This document shows positions 1-8,393 of a stretch of DNA of 64,000 nt, piece by piece; the stretch's first letter is position 1, and every line of letters starts with the position of its first letter. The position numbers were made by a program, and so were the translations under genes. The DNA is taken from contig NZ_LN831057.1 of NCBI RefSeq assembly GCF_001375495.1, positions 456,411 to 520,410 on the forward strand, in the 5' to 3' direction. The notes beneath the pieces were generated by a model, which saw only the letters and a list, made by a program, of their open reading frames with translations, was not told the DNA's origin and searched no databases. The DNA comes from Flaviflexus massiliensis (GTDB taxonomy: Bacteria; Actinomycetota; Actinomycetes; Actinomycetales; Actinomycetaceae).

Positions 1-116
1 GGTTTTGAAATTGCGCCTGGTTCAAAGCGTCCACCGGAGGTCAATGACCTGTCGTGGTTGCTTCGATCGTGGCGAGTATTGGGGTGCTGTGCTTCTGTCT
101 GCCCAGCAGGTCTTTC
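1..116. other. left edge, no gene seen
   Basis: This stretch lies downstream of the leftward iolG stop. A GGAGG followed by an ATG at 41 on the plus strand opens only 29 codons and resembles nothing, so I do not call it. I see no hairpin terminator here. Confidence 0.5.
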
Positions 117-1100
117 TTAGAGCCGGACGATGATTCCGGTCCGTGCGGACCTATCGGCGGCTTCTGCGATTTCGAGGGCCTTCTTCCCATCATCGATTGA
201 GGGCGAGGGATTGCGGCCTTCGGTGATGGCGGAGATGAACTCGTTGAGTTCTGCCGTGTATGCAGCCTCGTAGCGGGTGAGGAAGAAGTCGAGGTAGGGC
301 TCCCGCGCATCCGTATATTCGCTGCCCGAGACCGTCACGGTCGTGGGGCGAATATTGTCGGCATTGAGGGTGGCTCTGTCGCCGAAGACTTCGAGCCGCT
401 GATCGTAGCCGGCCGCGCAGTGGCGCGAGTTCGTGATCGTGGCGGTGGCACCCTCGGCGTTCGTCAAAGTAATGATCGCACCATCAAAATCGCCGGTGTC
501 TTTAAGTGCTGGATCGAGGTTTTGGCCAATGGCGACGACGGAGGTGATGTCACCAAGGAAGAACCGTGCCACATCGAAGTCGTGGATTGTCATGTCCTTG
601 AAGATTCCGCCCGAGGTCGCAATGTATTCGGCCGGGGGAGCGGCCGGGTCGCGGGAAATGATCGTGACCTGCTCGACCTTGCCGACCGTGCCGTCCGTCG
701 CCAGGGCGTGGAGCTTCGCAAATGATGGATCGAACCGCCTGTTGAAGCCCATCATGACACGAGCATGAAGACCCTCGAGGTCCCGCTCCAGCTGTTCAAC
801 GGTTGCGATGTCCATGGCCACCGGCTTCTCGCACAGAACAGGCTTGCCTGCCCTGGCTGCAGCCAGGATCTGCTCGGCGTGGAAGGGGGTGGGGGAGCAG
901 ATGATGATCGCTTCGACCTCGGTGTCGTTGATCAAGTCGTCCGCGGATGCGGTCCACCGTGCTCCGTAACTGTCTGCCAGTGTCCGACCTGCCTCCTCGA
1001 TTGGATCTGAGATCACGGTGAGGGTAGCGAGTGGGTGTGCTGCGACGGAACGAGCATGGACGCGGGCAATACGGCCGGCTCCGATGATGCCAATCTTCAT
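117..1100 (-). CDS. iolG: inositol 2-dehydrogenase-like, Gfo/Idh/MocA family
   Basis: Predicted cytoplasmic NAD-dependent dehydrogenase, 327 aa. Such enzymes oxidise myo-inositol to scyllo-inosose, the first step of inositol breakdown. The N-terminal Rossmann fold is marked by GIIGAGRIARVH (residues 4-15), the family EKP motif is at 91-93 (catalytic Lys92), and GGIFKDMTIHDFD is at 164-176 (candidate Asp169 and His173). The length is normal. I chose the ATG at 1098-1100 because the Rossmann strand starts there; the frame stays open 18 codons upstream, but that part looks like non-family sequence. No strong Shine-Dalgarno is visible. It lies 61 nt after the transaldolase gene on the same strand, so the two are probably cotranscribed. 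A related inositol or sugar substrate is possible. Confidence 0.8.
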   Translation of the reverse strand: MKIGIIGAGRIARVHARSVAAHPLATLTVISDPIEEAGRTLADSYGARWTASADDLINDTEVEAIIICSPTPFHAEQILAAARAGKPVLCEKPVAMDIATVEQLERDLEGLHARVMMGFNRRFDPSFAKLHALATDGTVGKVEQVTIISRDPAAPPAEYIATSGGIFKDMTIHDFDVARFFLGDITSVVAIGQNLDPALKDTGDFDGAIITLTNAEGATATITNSRHCAAGYDQRLEVFGDRATLNADNIRPTTVTVSGSEYTDAREPYLDFFLTRYEAAYTAELNEFISAITEGRNPSPSIDDGKKALEIAEAADRSARTGIIVRL

Positions 1101-1161
1101 AGTGTGTCGATTCTGTTGTGTGGGAATGGGGGCGCGAGGTGACCGCGCCCCCACGAGTTGA

Positions 1162-2238
1162 TCAGGGTGCGGTCAGGATGATGTCACGAACGAGGACATC
1201 AAGGTCGTTGTCGGACTCGAGGAAGCCGCGTAGCGTGCGTGCCGATGGGCCGAAGCTCGCAAACTCGTCGATGCTGAGCCCGTCTTCGTCGTAGGCACGA
1301 TTGAAGTCCGGGATCCTGCGCAGCTGCTCAATGTAGTGCGGGTCGACCGGGCGGCTCATGCGCTCTTCCACCACGTAATCGGAATCGTTCACGAGCTTCT
1401 GCCACTTGAACGGGGGCGAGATCACCATGTCGGCACCCTGGAATTCCGCCCACTGGTAGGGGTTGCGGAATGCGGCAACGAGCAGACGCGAGGTGAAACC
1501 GCGCTCCTGGAAGATCTCGTACGCCTTCTTGGTGGCGGCAATGCCGGCCCATTCGAGCGCCGAGTAGTCGAGGAACAGCTGGTCGCGGGCCACCACGTAC
1601 TTGAGCCAATCATCGAGGCGACCAACCATGATCGTGACAACGGGACCCATGGTCGAAACATCGTGACCGGCGGCCTTACGAGCATCGAGTCCACGCTCAA
1701 TGGCGGTTGCTGCGGCGACGGCCTGCGGCACGGAAAACGACACGGTGACGTTGATGGAAATGCCCCGCTTGGTGGCCTCTTCAATGGCTTCAATGCCGGT
1801 CTTGGTGGCGGGGATCTTGACGACAATATTGTCGGCGAGATTGTGGAATTCTTCGGCCTGAGCAACCAGAGCCTCCGCGCTGCGGTGGAGACGGGGGTCG
1901 GTCTGGACGGACAGTCGGCCGTTTCTGCCATTGCTCTCGCGGAAGGCGGGTTCAAGGAGCTTCGCTGCCTCAACCGACATGTCCTTCACGGCCTGCCAGC
2001 CAATGGCGGACTCGTCCCAGTTCGGGTTGTTCTCAGCGATTGTGCGAATCCTGTCACCCCACACATCACGGTGCTTGTTGAGCGTGGTGTAGGCGATCTG
2101 GGGATTGCAGGTGGCCCCAACAGCGCCAAAAGAAATGGACTGAGAGAGTTCATCGAGATCGGACGAGTCGTTCCACAGCACCGTGGGGAAGGCCTTGGTC
2201 GCGTCATTCAGAGGACCGGGTGTCACTTGTGTATTCAT
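1162..2238 (-). CDS. transaldolase family protein in inositol locus
   Basis: A 358-aa protein of the transaldolase/fructose-6-phosphate aldolase class I fold. The Schiff-base lysine sits in NIVVKIPAT (Lys141), with TDPRLH at about 113-118 and the substrate-loop sequence GATCNP at 41-46. It is longer than the ~220-aa FSA-type enzymes and differs from the classic TalB form. The ATG at 2236-2238 follows CAGGAG by 6 nt. It is the first gene of a leftward pair with iolG, and its promoter carries a TGT-N4-ACA palindrome shared with the other inositol promoters. It may process a C3 or C6 product of inositol degradation, but the true substrate cannot be read from sequence. Confidence 0.75.
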   Translation of the reverse strand: MNTQVTPGPLNDATKAFPTVLWNDSSDLDELSQSISFGAVGATCNPQIAYTTLNKHRDVWGDRIRTIAENNPNWDESAIGWQAVKDMSVEAAKLLEPAFRESNGRNGRLSVQTDPRLHRSAEALVAQAEEFHNLADNIVVKIPATKTGIEAIEEATKRGISINVTVSFSVPQAVAAATAIERGLDARKAAGHDVSTMGPVVTIMVGRLDDWLKYVVARDQLFLDYSALEWAGIAATKKAYEIFQERGFTSRLLVAAFRNPYQWAEFQGADMVISPPFKWQKLVNDSDYVVEERMSRPVDPHYIEQLRRIPDFNRAYDEDGLSIDEFASFGPSARTLRGFLESDNDLDVLVRDIILTAP

Positions 2239-2307
2239 GTCATGCTCCTGGAATGTTCCGCTGTCGTGCCCGTCTTTGGGTCAGCGGCTATATCCCACAG
2301 ATTATTA

Positions 2308-2345
2308 ACATAGAAGACCTATGTCAAATATTTGTATGGACAAAT
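2308..2345. promoter_or_regulatory. two palindromes upstream of transaldolase-iolG; candidate operator
   Basis: ACATAG-N5-CTATGT lies at 2308-2324 and ATTTGT-N4-ACAAAT at 2330-2345. The second contains TGTATGGACA (2333-2342), which fits the TGT-N4-ACA core found at five other promoters of the island. The position, 70-110 nt before the transaldolase start, suits a repressor site. The proposed ligand protein is the adjacent GntR regulator (inference). Confidence 0.5.
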
Positions 2346-2381
2346 AGAAGATAAGGTGTTGTTGGAGGAAAGTGCAGGATG

Positions 2382-2418
2382 CCCACCCCGCATCTGAACC
2401 TTTCTGGTGCGGGGTGGG
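2382..2418 (-). terminator. hairpin after gntR
   Basis: An 11-bp perfect GC-rich stem (2382-2392 with 2408-2418) and 15-nt loop lie 24 nt past the gntR stop. The leftward transcript has no long U tract after the stem, so termination is likely but not certain. Confidence 0.55.
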
Positions 2419-2441
2419 TATTGCGTTGGGTGTGGTGGTTG

Positions 2442-3200
2442 TCAGTCGGCGACGAGCGGTATGGTCACGTTGTACTGTGATGCGTCGTAGATGTGGCGGC
2501 CGTATTCGACGACGTCGCCCGCGACGTCGTAGACCGTGCGTTCAATTGTCATGAGTGCCGCCCCGGTTTCGAGCCCGAGGATCTCGGCCTCCGATTCGGT
2601 TGCGATGCGGGCACCGATTGTCTGGACCGCGGTTGCCATCTTGACGTGCCGATCCGCCAAGCACTTGTACAGGCCGTTCTGGGACAGCTCGGTCAGGGTG
2701 GGGGCGACCTTCGAGGGGATTGTGTTGCGCATGATTCCCAGTGGGGAGTCGTTAATCCAGCGGAGTCGCTCAATGGAGACCACTTCGTCCCCGACCTGAC
2801 AATTGAGCTGCTTCGACTGGGCTTCGTTTGCCAGCTGCACCTGGTAGGACAGGACCTCGGTGCGAGTTTCGTATCCGGCTTTTTCGAGGTCCTCATTGAG
2901 GCTTGTCAGTCCGATTTGGCGATGAACGTGGGTGGGGGTGACGCGGGTGCCAACGCCCCTTCGGCGGACGAGCAGTCCGCTGTTGACAAGATCCTGGAGC
3001 GCGCGCCGCGTTGTGGGGCGGGAGACCTCGAGACGGTGAGCGAGGGAAACTTCGTCCTCAATGAGTCTGCCCGGCGCAATGGCGCCGGACATGATGAGCT
3101 TTGTTAGAGGCTCTGCAATCTGCTGGTACAGCGGAACGATCGACTGACGGTCGAGCGTGATGTCAGCGATATAGGGGATATCAAGAGAAGTATCAGTCAT
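2442..3200 (-). CDS. GntR/UTRA family regulator of the inositol locus (IolR-like)
   Basis: Predicted DNA-binding repressor, 252 aa. The N-terminal winged helix-turn-helix spans about residues 20-90 (PLYQQIAEPL, then VSRPTTRRALQDLVNSGLL and the wing RRGVGTRV). A UTRA-type ligand domain fills about 105-245. It is divergent from iolC and next to the transaldolase-iolG pair, which suggests local control of inositol genes. GntR-type IolR repressors of inositol genes are known in Corynebacterium; here the assignment is by context. The start follows AAAGG by 8 nt. The bound effector is unknown. Confidence 0.75.
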   Translation of the reverse strand: MTDTSLDIPYIADITLDRQSIVPLYQQIAEPLTKLIMSGAIAPGRLIEDEVSLAHRLEVSRPTTRRALQDLVNSGLLVRRRGVGTRVTPTHVHRQIGLTSLNEDLEKAGYETRTEVLSYQVQLANEAQSKQLNCQVGDEVVSIERLRWINDSPLGIMRNTIPSKVAPTLTELSQNGLYKCLADRHVKMATAVQTIGARIATESEAEILGLETGAALMTIERTVYDVAGDVVEYGRHIYDASQYNVTIPLVAD

Positions 3201-3400
3201 TTTGTCAGCCTTTGCTCAAGTGTATGCATAACAATAGTGCGCATATTTCGCGAATTGTCACACTTCCGGTGAATTGTCGCCGGTATCTCGCACCAAGTCA
3301 AGGTCTTAATGTTCTAACAATCAATTGACTTGGTCTGACAAGATGGGGGATGATGGATCTGTAGTTCCCTCAATGGTGCGGAAATGCGAAAGGAGTCGCT
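3201..3400. promoter_or_regulatory. gntR-iolC divergent control region
   Basis: It contains TGTTCTAACA at 3310-3319 (TGT-N4-ACA core), a perfect 10-bp inverted repeat ACCAAGTCAA/TTGACTTGGT at 3292-3301 and 3325-3334, and two direct copies of GAATTGTC at 3252-3259 and 3271-3278. TTGACT at 3325 could also be a -35 for iolC. The shared core and dyads point to operator use, probably autoregulation by the GntR protein. Confidence 0.5.
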
Positions 3401-4381
3401 ATGGGCGGCACGCTCGTCGAGGTTCTCACGATCGGTCGATCCGGCGTCGATATTTATCCTCTGCAAGCCGATGTTGGTTTGGAAGAGGTTTCCACGTTTG
3501 GCAAGTTTCTAGGTGGGTCCCCCACCAATATCGCGGTAGCTGCGGCCCGCTACGGTCACAGCTCTGCCGCGATCACGGGCGTGGGTGATGATCCGTTCGG
3601 CAGGTTTGTGCGAATGGAGATGCGCAGGCTCGGGGTGTCGGACGACTACGTGGTGGAGAACAGGGACTTCAATACTCCCGTCACGTTCTGTGAAATCTTT
3701 CCGCCCGATAACTTTCCCCTCTACTTCTATCGGGAACCATCGGCACCGGATCTGCAGTTGCGACCCTGTGACATCCCGGAGGACGCCGTGCGAGCTGCCA
3801 AGGTCTTTTCCATGTCCGGCACCGGACTGTCGGTCGAGCCTTCCCGTTCCGCCCACCACCACGCCTTCAAACTGCGTAACAAAGAGGGGTGGACGATCGC
3901 GGACCTCGACTATCGGCCCATGTTCTGGGAATCGGAAGAGGAAGCATCAACGGAAATCGGTGGCATTCTCGAAATGGTCAACGTTGCCGTTGGGAACAGG
4001 GAGGAATGCTGGATTGCGGTCGGGGAGACCGATCCGGACCGTGCCGCCGACGCTCTTCTCGAACGGGGCGTTGAGCTCGCCATCGTCAAGCAGGGACCCA
4101 AGGGCACTCTCGCGAAGACTGCTGATGAGCGAGTGGAGGTGCCGGCCACCGAGGTTGAGACCGTCAACGGTCTCGGGGCGGGTGACGCCTTCGGAGGGGC
4201 CCTGGCGCACGCCTTGATTGAAGGCTGGGACATTCCCCGTGCCATACAATTCGCCTCCACCGCGGGCGCGATCGTCGTGTCGCGACTGGAATGCTCGACG
4301 GCGATGCCGCATGAACACGAGGTCCTCGACCTGATCGCAGAAAATCCGCACGCAGCACCCATTGTCGAGGCGCGCTCATGA
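3401..4381 (+). CDS. iolC: 5-dehydro-2-deoxygluconokinase
   Basis: PfkB/ribokinase-family sugar kinase, 326 aa, expected to phosphorylate 2-deoxy-5-keto-gluconate in inositol catabolism. The family signatures are GGSPTNIA at 38-45 and the ATP-site motif GAGDAFGG at 259-266, with catalytic Asp262. The ATG follows GAAAGGAG by 5 nt. It heads an operon in which each gene overlaps or abuts the next (iolC-aldolase overlap of 4 nt). Identity rests on the family plus its position next to iolB and iolD; another PfkB substrate is possible but less likely. Confidence 0.85.
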   Translation: MGGTLVEVLTIGRSGVDIYPLQADVGLEEVSTFGKFLGGSPTNIAVAAARYGHSSAAITGVGDDPFGRFVRMEMRRLGVSDDYVVENRDFNTPVTFCEIFPPDNFPLYFYREPSAPDLQLRPCDIPEDAVRAAKVFSMSGTGLSVEPSRSAHHHAFKLRNKEGWTIADLDYRPMFWESEEEASTEIGGILEMVNVAVGNREECWIAVGETDPDRAADALLERGVELAIVKQGPKGTLAKTADERVEVPATEVETVNGLGAGDAFGGALAHALIEGWDIPRAIQFASTAGAIVVSRLECSTAMPHEHEVLDLIAENPHAAPIVEARS

Positions 4382-5244
4382 TTACCATTTCCGACCTTAC
4401 GGAGATCCGTGCCTACGAGCCGGAGCGTATCGCTGCCGCGTTCAAGGCCCGCATGCCCGGCCCCGGTCCAGTCCAGGGAACCCAGCAACTGATCATCGCA
4501 TGCGACCATCCCGGCCGCGGCGCCATGGGTGCGGGTGGGGACCCGTTGGCCATGGGAGACCGGACGGATCTTCTTGAGCGCTGCATCGCTGCCCTTGCTC
4601 GGCCGGGAGTGACCGGTTTTCTTGGCACCGCCGACATCATCGAAGACCTCGTGCTGCTCGGTGCGCTCGAAGGCAAGGATGTTTACGGGTCCATGAACAG
4701 GGTGGGCCTGCAGGGGTCGAGCTTTGAGATGGACGACAGGTTCAACTGCTACGACGCGACAGGCATTGTGAAGGGCGGGCTCGAGGGCGGAAAGACCCTC
4801 ACTCGCATCAACTTCGCCGATCCCGCCACGGCCGACACGCTGACCGCGACCGCGAAGGCGATTGACGAGCTGTCTGCCGCGGGGAAGCGGATCTTGGTGG
4901 AGCCCTTCATTTCAACCTGGGTTGATGATCGGATACAAAACGACCTCTCAACCGATGCCGTCATCAAATCTGTGTCGATTGCGACCGCGCAGGGCCGGAC
5001 GTCGGCCTACACGTGGCTGAAACTGCCGTGTGTGGAGGACATGGAGAGAGTGATGGCCTCAACAACCGTTCCCGCCCTTATCCTGGGTGGGGAAGTTCCA
5101 CGAGACCAGGAGGCAGTGCTCGGACAATGGAGCCGTGCACTCGCCCTGCCCAATGTTTTGGGACTGGTTGTGGGACGAACACTGCTATACCCGAACGACG
5201 GTGATGTCGAACGGGCCGTTGACAACGCTGTGGAGCTACTATGA
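4378..5244 (+). CDS. (beta/alpha)8 aldolase-like protein of inositol operon (Cgl0159 type)
   Basis: A 288-aa predicted TIM-barrel protein. It resembles the aldolase-like genes that sit between iolC and other iol genes in Corynebacterium clusters. Such genes are thought to cleave 2-deoxy-5-keto-gluconate-6-phosphate, the IolJ role. Features: IIACDHPGRGAMGAGGDP at about 39-56, GTADIIEDL near 81-89, and late strands ending in ILGGEVP and VVGRTLLYP, a class I DhnA/LacD-like pattern. The start ATG overlaps the iolC stop by 4 nt, so translation is coupled. The cleavage role is inferred from context, since no separate iolJ is in the operon. Confidence 0.7.
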   Translation: MITISDLTEIRAYEPERIAAAFKARMPGPGPVQGTQQLIIACDHPGRGAMGAGGDPLAMGDRTDLLERCIAALARPGVTGFLGTADIIEDLVLLGALEGKDVYGSMNRVGLQGSSFEMDDRFNCYDATGIVKGGLEGGKTLTRINFADPATADTLTATAKAIDELSAAGKRILVEPFISTWVDDRIQNDLSTDAVIKSVSIATAQGRTSAYTWLKLPCVEDMERVMASTTVPALILGGEVPRDQEAVLGQWSRALALPNVLGLVVGRTLLYPNDGDVERAVDNAVELL

Positions 5245-6134
5245 ATGAGAACGATAAATACGTCATCAAGGCCGGGGAGACCCGGAACGGAAATTTCGAC
5301 ACCGTCATCACCGCCGAGCGAGCCGGATGGGAGTTCTGCTCCCTGAAGATTGCTGATCTCAAGGCGGGTGAAAGCGAAGTTGTCGAAACCGGGCAGGCGG
5401 AACTTCTTGTGCTGCCGCTATCGGGCTCGGTGAACGTCGAGGTGGATGGTACCTCGTTCGAGCTTAAGGGTCGCACATCCGTTTTTACCGACATCACGGA
5501 CTACATTTTTGTGCCCCGAGGAAAGCAATTCACGTTGACAGCCGTCACGGACGGGCGGTTCGCACTGCCCGCCACGAAGGCATCAAAGGACCTCGAGGTC
5601 CGGTACTGCTCGCGTGAAGAAGTGAAAACCGGGCTGCGCGGCTCGGGCATCATGTCCCGCCAAGTCAACAACTACGCACTCGGCAACGACGTTGAAACTT
5701 CCCACCTGCTCGTATGCGAAGTGCTGACCCCCGGTGGCAATTGGTCGTCCTACCCGCCCCACAAGCATGACGTCCACTCCGATGACGAGCGCGTACTCGA
5801 AGAGATCTACTACTTCGAAATTCGCAACGGGGGTCCCGACCAAGCAACCGAAGGCTTCGGGCTGCAGAGGGTCTACTCCTCACCGGGTCAAGACATTGAC
5901 GTCACTGCCGAAGTACGAAGCGGCGACACCGTCATCGTCCCCTGGGGCTACCACGGACCCTCCGTCGCGGCACCCGGCCACGACATGTACTACCTCAACG
6001 TCATGGGCGGCCCCGCCGAAGACTCGACGTGGCTCATGACCGACGACCCGTGCCACACGTGGCAGCGCCAAGCCTGGGAAGGTGACGACATTGACCCGCG
6101 CCTGCCCATGACCCCACTCAATGAGGAGAACTAA
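5241..6134 (+). CDS. iolB: 5-deoxy-glucuronate isomerase
   Basis: IolB-family cupin, 297 aa, normal length, converting 5-deoxy-glucuronate to 2-deoxy-5-keto-gluconate. Two cupin halves are visible. The C-terminal half carries the metal-site pattern PPHKHD followed by EEIYYFEI (about 171-194) and later WGYHGPSVAAPGHDMYYLNVM. It overlaps the preceding aldolase gene by 4 nt and ends directly before iolD. Position and sequence agree well with a core inositol operon gene. Confidence 0.92.
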   Translation: MNENDKYVIKAGETRNGNFDTVITAERAGWEFCSLKIADLKAGESEVVETGQAELLVLPLSGSVNVEVDGTSFELKGRTSVFTDITDYIFVPRGKQFTLTAVTDGRFALPATKASKDLEVRYCSREEVKTGLRGSGIMSRQVNNYALGNDVETSHLLVCEVLTPGGNWSSYPPHKHDVHSDDERVLEEIYYFEIRNGGPDQATEGFGLQRVYSSPGQDIDVTAEVRSGDTVIVPWGYHGPSVAAPGHDMYYLNVMGGPAEDSTWLMTDDPCHTWQRQAWEGDDIDPRLPMTPLNEEN

Positions 6135-8027
6135 ATGACCTACGCAACAGTCCGGCTCACGGTAGCCCAGGCAACTATCCGCTTCCTCATCAACCAGTAC
6201 TCGGAACGAGACGGCATCGAGCAGCGCTTCTTCGCGGGCACCTTCGGAATCTTCGGGCACGGTAACGTAGCCGGCCTCGGTCAGGCACTCCTCCAAAACG
6301 AACTCGATCCCGAACCGGATGGGGGAGCGATGCCGTACTACATGCCCCGTAACGAACAGGGGCAGGTCAACGCGGCAGCGGCCTTCGCAACCGCCAAGAA
6401 CCGCCTCCAAACCATGGTCTGCACCTCCTCGATCGGGCCCGGGGCACTCAACATGGTGACCGGTGCGGCCGTGGCAACGACCAACCGAGTCCCCGTACTT
6501 CTGCTTCCCTCGGACCAGTTCGCGACCAGGTACCCGGATCCTGTCCTCCAGCAGATTGAGAACCCCCAGACCCTCGACACCACGGTCAACGACGCGTTCC
6601 GACCCGTCTCCGTCTTTTTTGACCGAATCAATAGGCCCGAACAGCTCCTGCCATCGCTCATGCAAGCCATGAGGGCGCTGACCGACCCGGCAGACACCGG
6701 CGCCGTCACGCTCGCCATGCCCCAGGACGTCCAGGCCGAGGCCTACGACTTCCCCGTCGAAGCATTCAAGAAGCGCGTCTGGCACGTACGTCGCGATCCG
6801 CTCGAAAAGGCCGCACTCAACCGGGCCGTCGAGATCATCAGGAAGGCCAAGAAACCCCTTGCCATCGCCGGCGGAGGAGTCATCTACTCCGAAGCCTCCG
6901 AAGAACTGCGAGCATTCGCCACCGCCACGGGCATTCCCGTCGCCGACACCCAGGCAGGCAAGGGCGCCATCAACCACGACTCACCCCAGTCCGTGGGCGG
7001 TGTCGGATCAACCGGTGCAGCTTCCGCCAATGGCCTGGCTGATGAAGCGGATGTCGTTATCGGCATTGGCACCCGCTACTCTGACTTCACGACAGCCTCC
7101 CACACCCAGTTCAAGAACCCCGACGTCAAGTTCGTCAACATCAACGTCAAGGCATTCGATGCTGTCAAGAACGGCGGGGAAATGCTCGTTTCAGACGCAC
7201 GCGAAGCCCTCGTGGATCTGACGGAGGCGCTCGCGGACTACCGGGTCTCGGATGAGTATGCGGAGCGGATCGCCACCGTCAAGGAGGCGTGGGACAAGGT
7301 CGTGGACGAGTGCTATCACCTCGACCATCAGCCGCTTCCTTCTCAGCTTGAGGTGTTTGGTGCACTGAACGAGATGATGGGGGATGAGGACGTGGTCATC
7401 AACGCCGCAGGCTCCATGCCCGGCGACCTTCAGGCACTTTGGCGCGCCAAGACCCCCGTCCAGTACCACGTCGAGTACGCATTCTCGACGATGGGATACG
7501 AGATTCCTGCGGCCATGGGCGTGAAGATGGCTCTTCCGGACTCCGAGGTCGTCGCAATCGTGGGCGACGGCACCTACCAGATGCTGCCGATGGAGATCGC
7601 CACCATTGTCCAGGAACGTCTCAAGGTCATCTTCGTCCTCCTCCAAAACCACGGCTTCGCCTCCATCGGCGGGCTCTCAGAGTCGCGTGGTTCCCAGCGC
7701 TTCGGCACGAGGTATCGGATGGGTGCGGATAATCCCCACAACCAGGAAGGCGACATTGTGCCCGTGGATCTTGCGGCCAACGCGGAGTCCTGGGGGCTCA
7801 ACGTGCTACGAGTCTCTACAATCGCCGAGTTCAAGGATGCCTACCGGGAAGCGGAAAAGGCCGAGCGTGCGACGATGATCTACATCGAGACCGACCTCTA
7901 CGGGCCGAACCCTCCCTCCACCTCCTGGTGGGATGTTCCCGTCTCCGAAGTGTCCCGCATCGAATCGACCCAGAAGGCCTACGAAGAGCACGTGGAGGCG
8001 AAGAAGCCGCAGCGGCACTACTTCTAG
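6135..8027 (+). CDS. iolD: 3D-(3,5/4)-trihydroxycyclohexane-1,2-dione hydrolase
   Basis: Thiamine-diphosphate-dependent ring-opening enzyme of inositol catabolism, 630 aa, close to the family length. The N-terminal Pyr domain includes AGTFGIFGHGNVAGLGQAL (34-52), the central domain is near 210-350, and the C-terminal PP domain has the TDP/Mg site VGDGTYQM about residue 475 followed by LLQNHGFASIGGLSESRG. The ATG starts on the base after the iolB stop, with GAGGAG upstream. It is the last gene of the operon, followed by a 13-bp hairpin. Confidence 0.93.
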   Translation: MTYATVRLTVAQATIRFLINQYSERDGIEQRFFAGTFGIFGHGNVAGLGQALLQNELDPEPDGGAMPYYMPRNEQGQVNAAAAFATAKNRLQTMVCTSSIGPGALNMVTGAAVATTNRVPVLLLPSDQFATRYPDPVLQQIENPQTLDTTVNDAFRPVSVFFDRINRPEQLLPSLMQAMRALTDPADTGAVTLAMPQDVQAEAYDFPVEAFKKRVWHVRRDPLEKAALNRAVEIIRKAKKPLAIAGGGVIYSEASEELRAFATATGIPVADTQAGKGAINHDSPQSVGGVGSTGAASANGLADEADVVIGIGTRYSDFTTASHTQFKNPDVKFVNINVKAFDAVKNGGEMLVSDAREALVDLTEALADYRVSDEYAERIATVKEAWDKVVDECYHLDHQPLPSQLEVFGALNEMMGDEDVVINAAGSMPGDLQALWRAKTPVQYHVEYAFSTMGYEIPAAMGVKMALPDSEVVAIVGDGTYQMLPMEIATIVQERLKVIFVLLQNHGFASIGGLSESRGSQRFGTRYRMGADNPHNQEGDIVPVDLAANAESWGLNVLRVSTIAEFKDAYREAEKAERATMIYIETDLYGPNPPSTSWWDVPVSEVSRIESTQKAYEEHVEAKKPQRHYF

Positions 8028-8107
8028 TTCACCTTCTAGTTCACCGAATACAGACAACTGCACGTTTCTGTACAACCCTAGTTGTTCTTAAGTAGTTGCC
8101 CAACAGT

Positions 8108-8139
8108 GTGAGGGGCAGGTCAAAGAACCTGCCCCTCAC
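8108..8139 (+). terminator. hairpin terminator after iolD
   Basis: A 13-bp perfect stem (8108-8120 with 8127-8139) and 6-nt loop lie 80 nt past iolD. No U-run follows, but the stem is very stable. Confidence 0.65.
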
Positions 8140-8307
8140 GCATGCCTGAAACAAGTAGATGAATACCACGTGCCTGAGCATCCAGGAATGGTGCTCCCGT
8201 GCCGGCTGTGAAGCCGATCTACGAATGAGTCGGGTGAATTCCTGGCAAGCCATGTGAAACACAGAGGTGGCCAGGTGTGACATGATCTTTGTTCGCAATT
8301 TCTAGTA

Positions 8308-8321
8308 AATGTTAGTACAAA
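8308..8321. promoter_or_regulatory. candidate operator upstream of iolA
   Basis: AATGTTAGTACAAA contains TGTTAGTACA at 8310-8319. It matches the TGT-N4-ACA core and is almost identical to the site before the TSUP gene at 11975-11984. It lies 75 nt before the iolA start. Confidence 0.5.
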
Positions 8322-8393
8322 TGCCTATAGTCCTGTATGGTGGTCGTATTGACGCCGCAACGAGGTGGCGAGAACGCAATGAGGAGTTCAATC

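Noticed and set aside
1336..2313. Long open frame on the plus strand opposite the transaldolase gene
   Set aside because: It is antisense to a well-supported gene, has no family pattern or Shine-Dalgarno, and is a codon-bias shadow. Similar antisense frames at 5880-6977, 55104-56039 and 56981-58315 were rejected for the same reason.
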